Assembly: GCA_016763355.1 (NCBI GenBank)
Contig: JAESTY010000374.1
Span: forward strand, 1 to 14,510
Length of the DNA: 14,510 nucleotides
Direction of reading: 5' to 3'
Origin: Immundisolibacteraceae bacterium
GTDB lineage: Bacteria > Pseudomonadota > Gammaproteobacteria > Immundisolibacterales > Immundisolibacteraceae
Shown one piece after another: positions 13,012 through 14,510 of the stretch. A program made the position numbers and the translations under genes. Below the pieces are notes generated by a model. The model did no database searches, was not told where the DNA came from, and saw nothing but the letters and a program-made list of their open reading frames with translations. Every line of letters begins with the position of its first letter. The first letter of the stretch is position 1.

Positions 13012-13775
13012 TGTAATTGCCTGACAACAATCCCGGCATCGGCCATCGCCTGTTTTGCCTGATCGATGCTGTAATGACCAAAATGAAAAATACTGGCCGC
13101 CAGCACCGCGTCGGCACCACCTTCTGTCACGCCATCAACCAGGTGCGACAATTCACCCACCCCACCGGAAGCGATCACCGGAATTGTCACTGCTTCGGCA
13201 ACAGCTCGAGTAAGGGCCAAATCAAATCCTTCGCGAGTGCCATCTCGGTCCATGCTGGTCAACAATATTTCGCCGGCGCCAAATTCCGCCATTTTACGGG
13301 TCCAGTTAATCACATCCAGGCCGGTTGCATTGCGTCCGCCGTGGGTGAATACCTGCCACTGTTGGTCACTAGTCTGTTTGGCATCAACCGCCACAACAAT
13401 GCACTGAGAACCAAAATGTTGCGCCGCTTCACGCACAAACTCGGGCCGATTCACCGCCGCGGTATTAATAGACACCTTATCGGCGCCAGCATTCAACATG
13501 CGGCGAATATCAGCTAGCTCACGAATACCGCCGCCGACGGTTAAGGGAATAAATACCTGTTCAGCGACCTGTTCGACCACATGAACAATGGTCTCGCGGT
13601 CATCAGAACTGGCGGTTATATCCAGAAAAACGACTTCGTCCGCGCCCTCTTCTGAGTAACGCCTGGCCACCTCAACCGGGTCGCCGGCATCCCGAATATC
13701 AACAAACTGCACGCCCTTAACGACCCGACCAGCATCAACATCCAGGCAGGGAACGATACGCTTACAGAGCGGCAT
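13008..13775 (-). CDS. hisF: Imidazole glycerol phosphate synthase cyclase subunit HisF
   Basis: Cyclase subunit that, with the glutaminase HisH, turns PRFAR into imidazole glycerol phosphate and AICAR. It is a TIM barrel of 255 residues. Catalytic Asp12 is in CLDVDAGRVVKGV and Asp131 in VVAVDAKQ. The two phosphate-binding loops are LTVGGGIRE (78-86) and IPVIASGGVGE, and DITAS and TSMDRDGT are further family motifs. hisH is not visible downstream here, so it is expected upstream of hisA outside the window. It starts 3 nt after the hisA stop and overlaps hisI by 4 bp. Confidence 0.97.
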   Translation of the reverse strand: MPLCKRIVPCLDVDAGRVVKGVQFVDIRDAGDPVEVARRYSEEGADEVVFLDITASSDDRETIVHVVEQVAEQVFIPLTVGGGIRELADIRRMLNAGADKVSINTAAVNRPEFVREAAQHFGSQCIVVAVDAKQTSDQQWQVFTHGGRNATGLDVINWTRKMAEFGAGEILLTSMDRDGTREGFDLALTRAVAEAVTIPVIASGGVGELSHLVDGVTEGGADAVLAASIFHFGHYSIDQAKQAMADAGIVVRQLQ

Positions 13776-13778
13776 TAA

Positions 13779-14510
13779 TCAGGAACCACCATCAGTCAGC
13801 TCGGCAGCCCTGGCCAGCGCTGCCTTAAAATCCAGGGTACCTTCATAAATTGCCCGACCAATAATGACGCCCTGCAAGCCTTCTTCTTCGACTGCACAGA
13901 GGGATTCAATGTCGCCCATATTGGTCACGCCACCGGATGCAAACACCGGAATAGTGATGGCGCTAGCCAACTCAATAGTGGACTCCAGGTTAAGCCCCTG
14001 CATCATGCCGTCACGGCTGATATCAGTAAAAATTATAGCTTCGACTCCGTCCTGCTCAAAATGTTTGGCTATATCGACCACATCGTGGTGCGACAACTTT
14101 GACCAGCCATCAGTAGCCACTTTGCCATTGCGGGCATCAAGACCAACAATGATGTGACCGGGAAACTCGACACAAACATCACCAACAAAATGGGGCGCAT
14201 TGACCGCCTTAGTGCCTAAAATCACATATCGGACCCCAGCTTCGAGGTAGGCCTCAATGGTGTCCTCATCGCGGATACCGCCGCCGATCTGAATATCCAT
14301 ATCCGGTAACGCTTCGACCACTTCATGAATCACGCCAGCATTTTCCGGTTTGCCACTGCTGGCACCGTCTAAATCGACCATATGCAGCCGCCGTGCGCCG
14401 GCGTCGTACCAGCGTTGTGCGACCTCGACTGGATTGTCAGAAAACACGGTGACATCATTCATCTCGCCCTGACGCAAACGCACGCATTTGCCATCTTTCA
14501 GGTCGATTGC
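13779..14510 (-). CDS. hisA: Phosphoribosylformimino-5-aminoimidazole carboxamide ribotide isomerase HisA (5' end outside window)
   Basis: Amadori-type isomerase that converts ProFAR to PRFAR, the substrate of HisF/HisH. TIM barrel related to HisF. Reading in frame from 14510 gives AIDLKDGKCVRLRQGEM, so only about five residues (the usual Met-Leu-Ile-Ile-Pro or similar) and the start are missing; the GTG at 14483 is internal. Catalytic Asp residues lie in AIDLKDG and VGLDARNGKVATDGW. The phosphate loops are QIGGGIRD and IPVFASGGVTN. The C-terminus is complete, ending at TGA 13779-13781. First visible gene of the his-tat block. Confidence 0.96.
   Translation of the reverse strand, partial: AIDLKDGKCVRLRQGEMNDVTVFSDNPVEVAQRWYDAGARRLHMVDLDGASSGKPENAGVIHEVVEALPDMDIQIGGGIRDEDTIEAYLEAGVRYVILGTKAVNAPHFVGDVCVEFPGHIIVGLDARNGKVATDGWSKLSHHDVVDIAKHFEQDGVEAIIFTDISRDGMMQGLNLESTIELASAITIPVFASGGVTNMGDIESLCAVEEEGLQGVIIGRAIYEGTLDFKAALARAAELTDGGS

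Noticed and set aside
13017..13517. A 166-codon plus-strand open frame opposite hisF
   Set aside because: It is the complement of a fully conserved hisF; the product has no recognisable domain and no upstream ribosome binding site.

Overview
The window is ordinary chromosomal DNA of a gammaproteobacterium. The protein families and gene order (rnpB, rsmI, lpoA, yraN, gmhA, BON lipoprotein, then sspB-sspA-petCBA, then tatCBA-hisE-hisI-hisF-hisA) resemble the Pseudomonas-type core layout, with hisI and hisE as separate genes. An aerobic, cytochrome bc1-using Pseudomonadales/Cellvibrionales-like bacterium is my inference; genus cannot be read from this sequence. I see no prophage, insertion sequence, CRISPR array, tRNA or defence island.

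Layout. 1-260 (minus) is the 5' two thirds of the RNase P RNA gene, cut by the window edge. rsmI (minus) lies just upstream of it. A plus-strand envelope cluster follows from 1343 to 5427: lpoA, yraN, gmhA, a dual-BON lipoprotein (dolP/yraP type) and a stand-alone heptose-1-phosphate adenylyltransferase (rfaE2/hldC type). Its genes mostly overlap by a few bases. Facing it on the minus strand is the block petA-petB-petC-sspA-sspB (9173 down to 5457), encoding the cytochrome bc1 complex and the stringent-starvation pair. A 420-bp gap separates petA from a divergent DegS/AlgW-like periplasmic protease (plus). That gene converges on a second minus-strand block read as hisA (cut by the right edge), hisF, hisI, hisE, tatA, tatB, tatC.

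How the genes fit together. Most serve the envelope: peptidoglycan synthase activation (LpoA), outer-membrane integrity (BON lipoprotein), LPS-core heptose supply (GmhA plus adenylyltransferase), envelope-stress proteolysis (DegS/AlgW), folded-protein export (Tat) and respiration (bc1, whose Rieske subunit is normally a Tat client). The his genes perform the middle steps of histidine synthesis.

The strongest anomaly is in tatB, which carries a one-base deletion near 11731 that breaks the frame after about 52 residues. The Rieske protein in the same window has a Lys-Arg rather than twin-Arg signal, and cytochrome b has Pro-Leu-Trp-Tyr at the Qo-site motif. Smaller points are competing stem-loops in the petA leader, a degenerate 16-17 bp repeat between hisI and hisE, low-complexity repeats inside lpoA and sspB, and a very short P3 helix in the RNase P RNA. 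I found no convincing undescribed system here.
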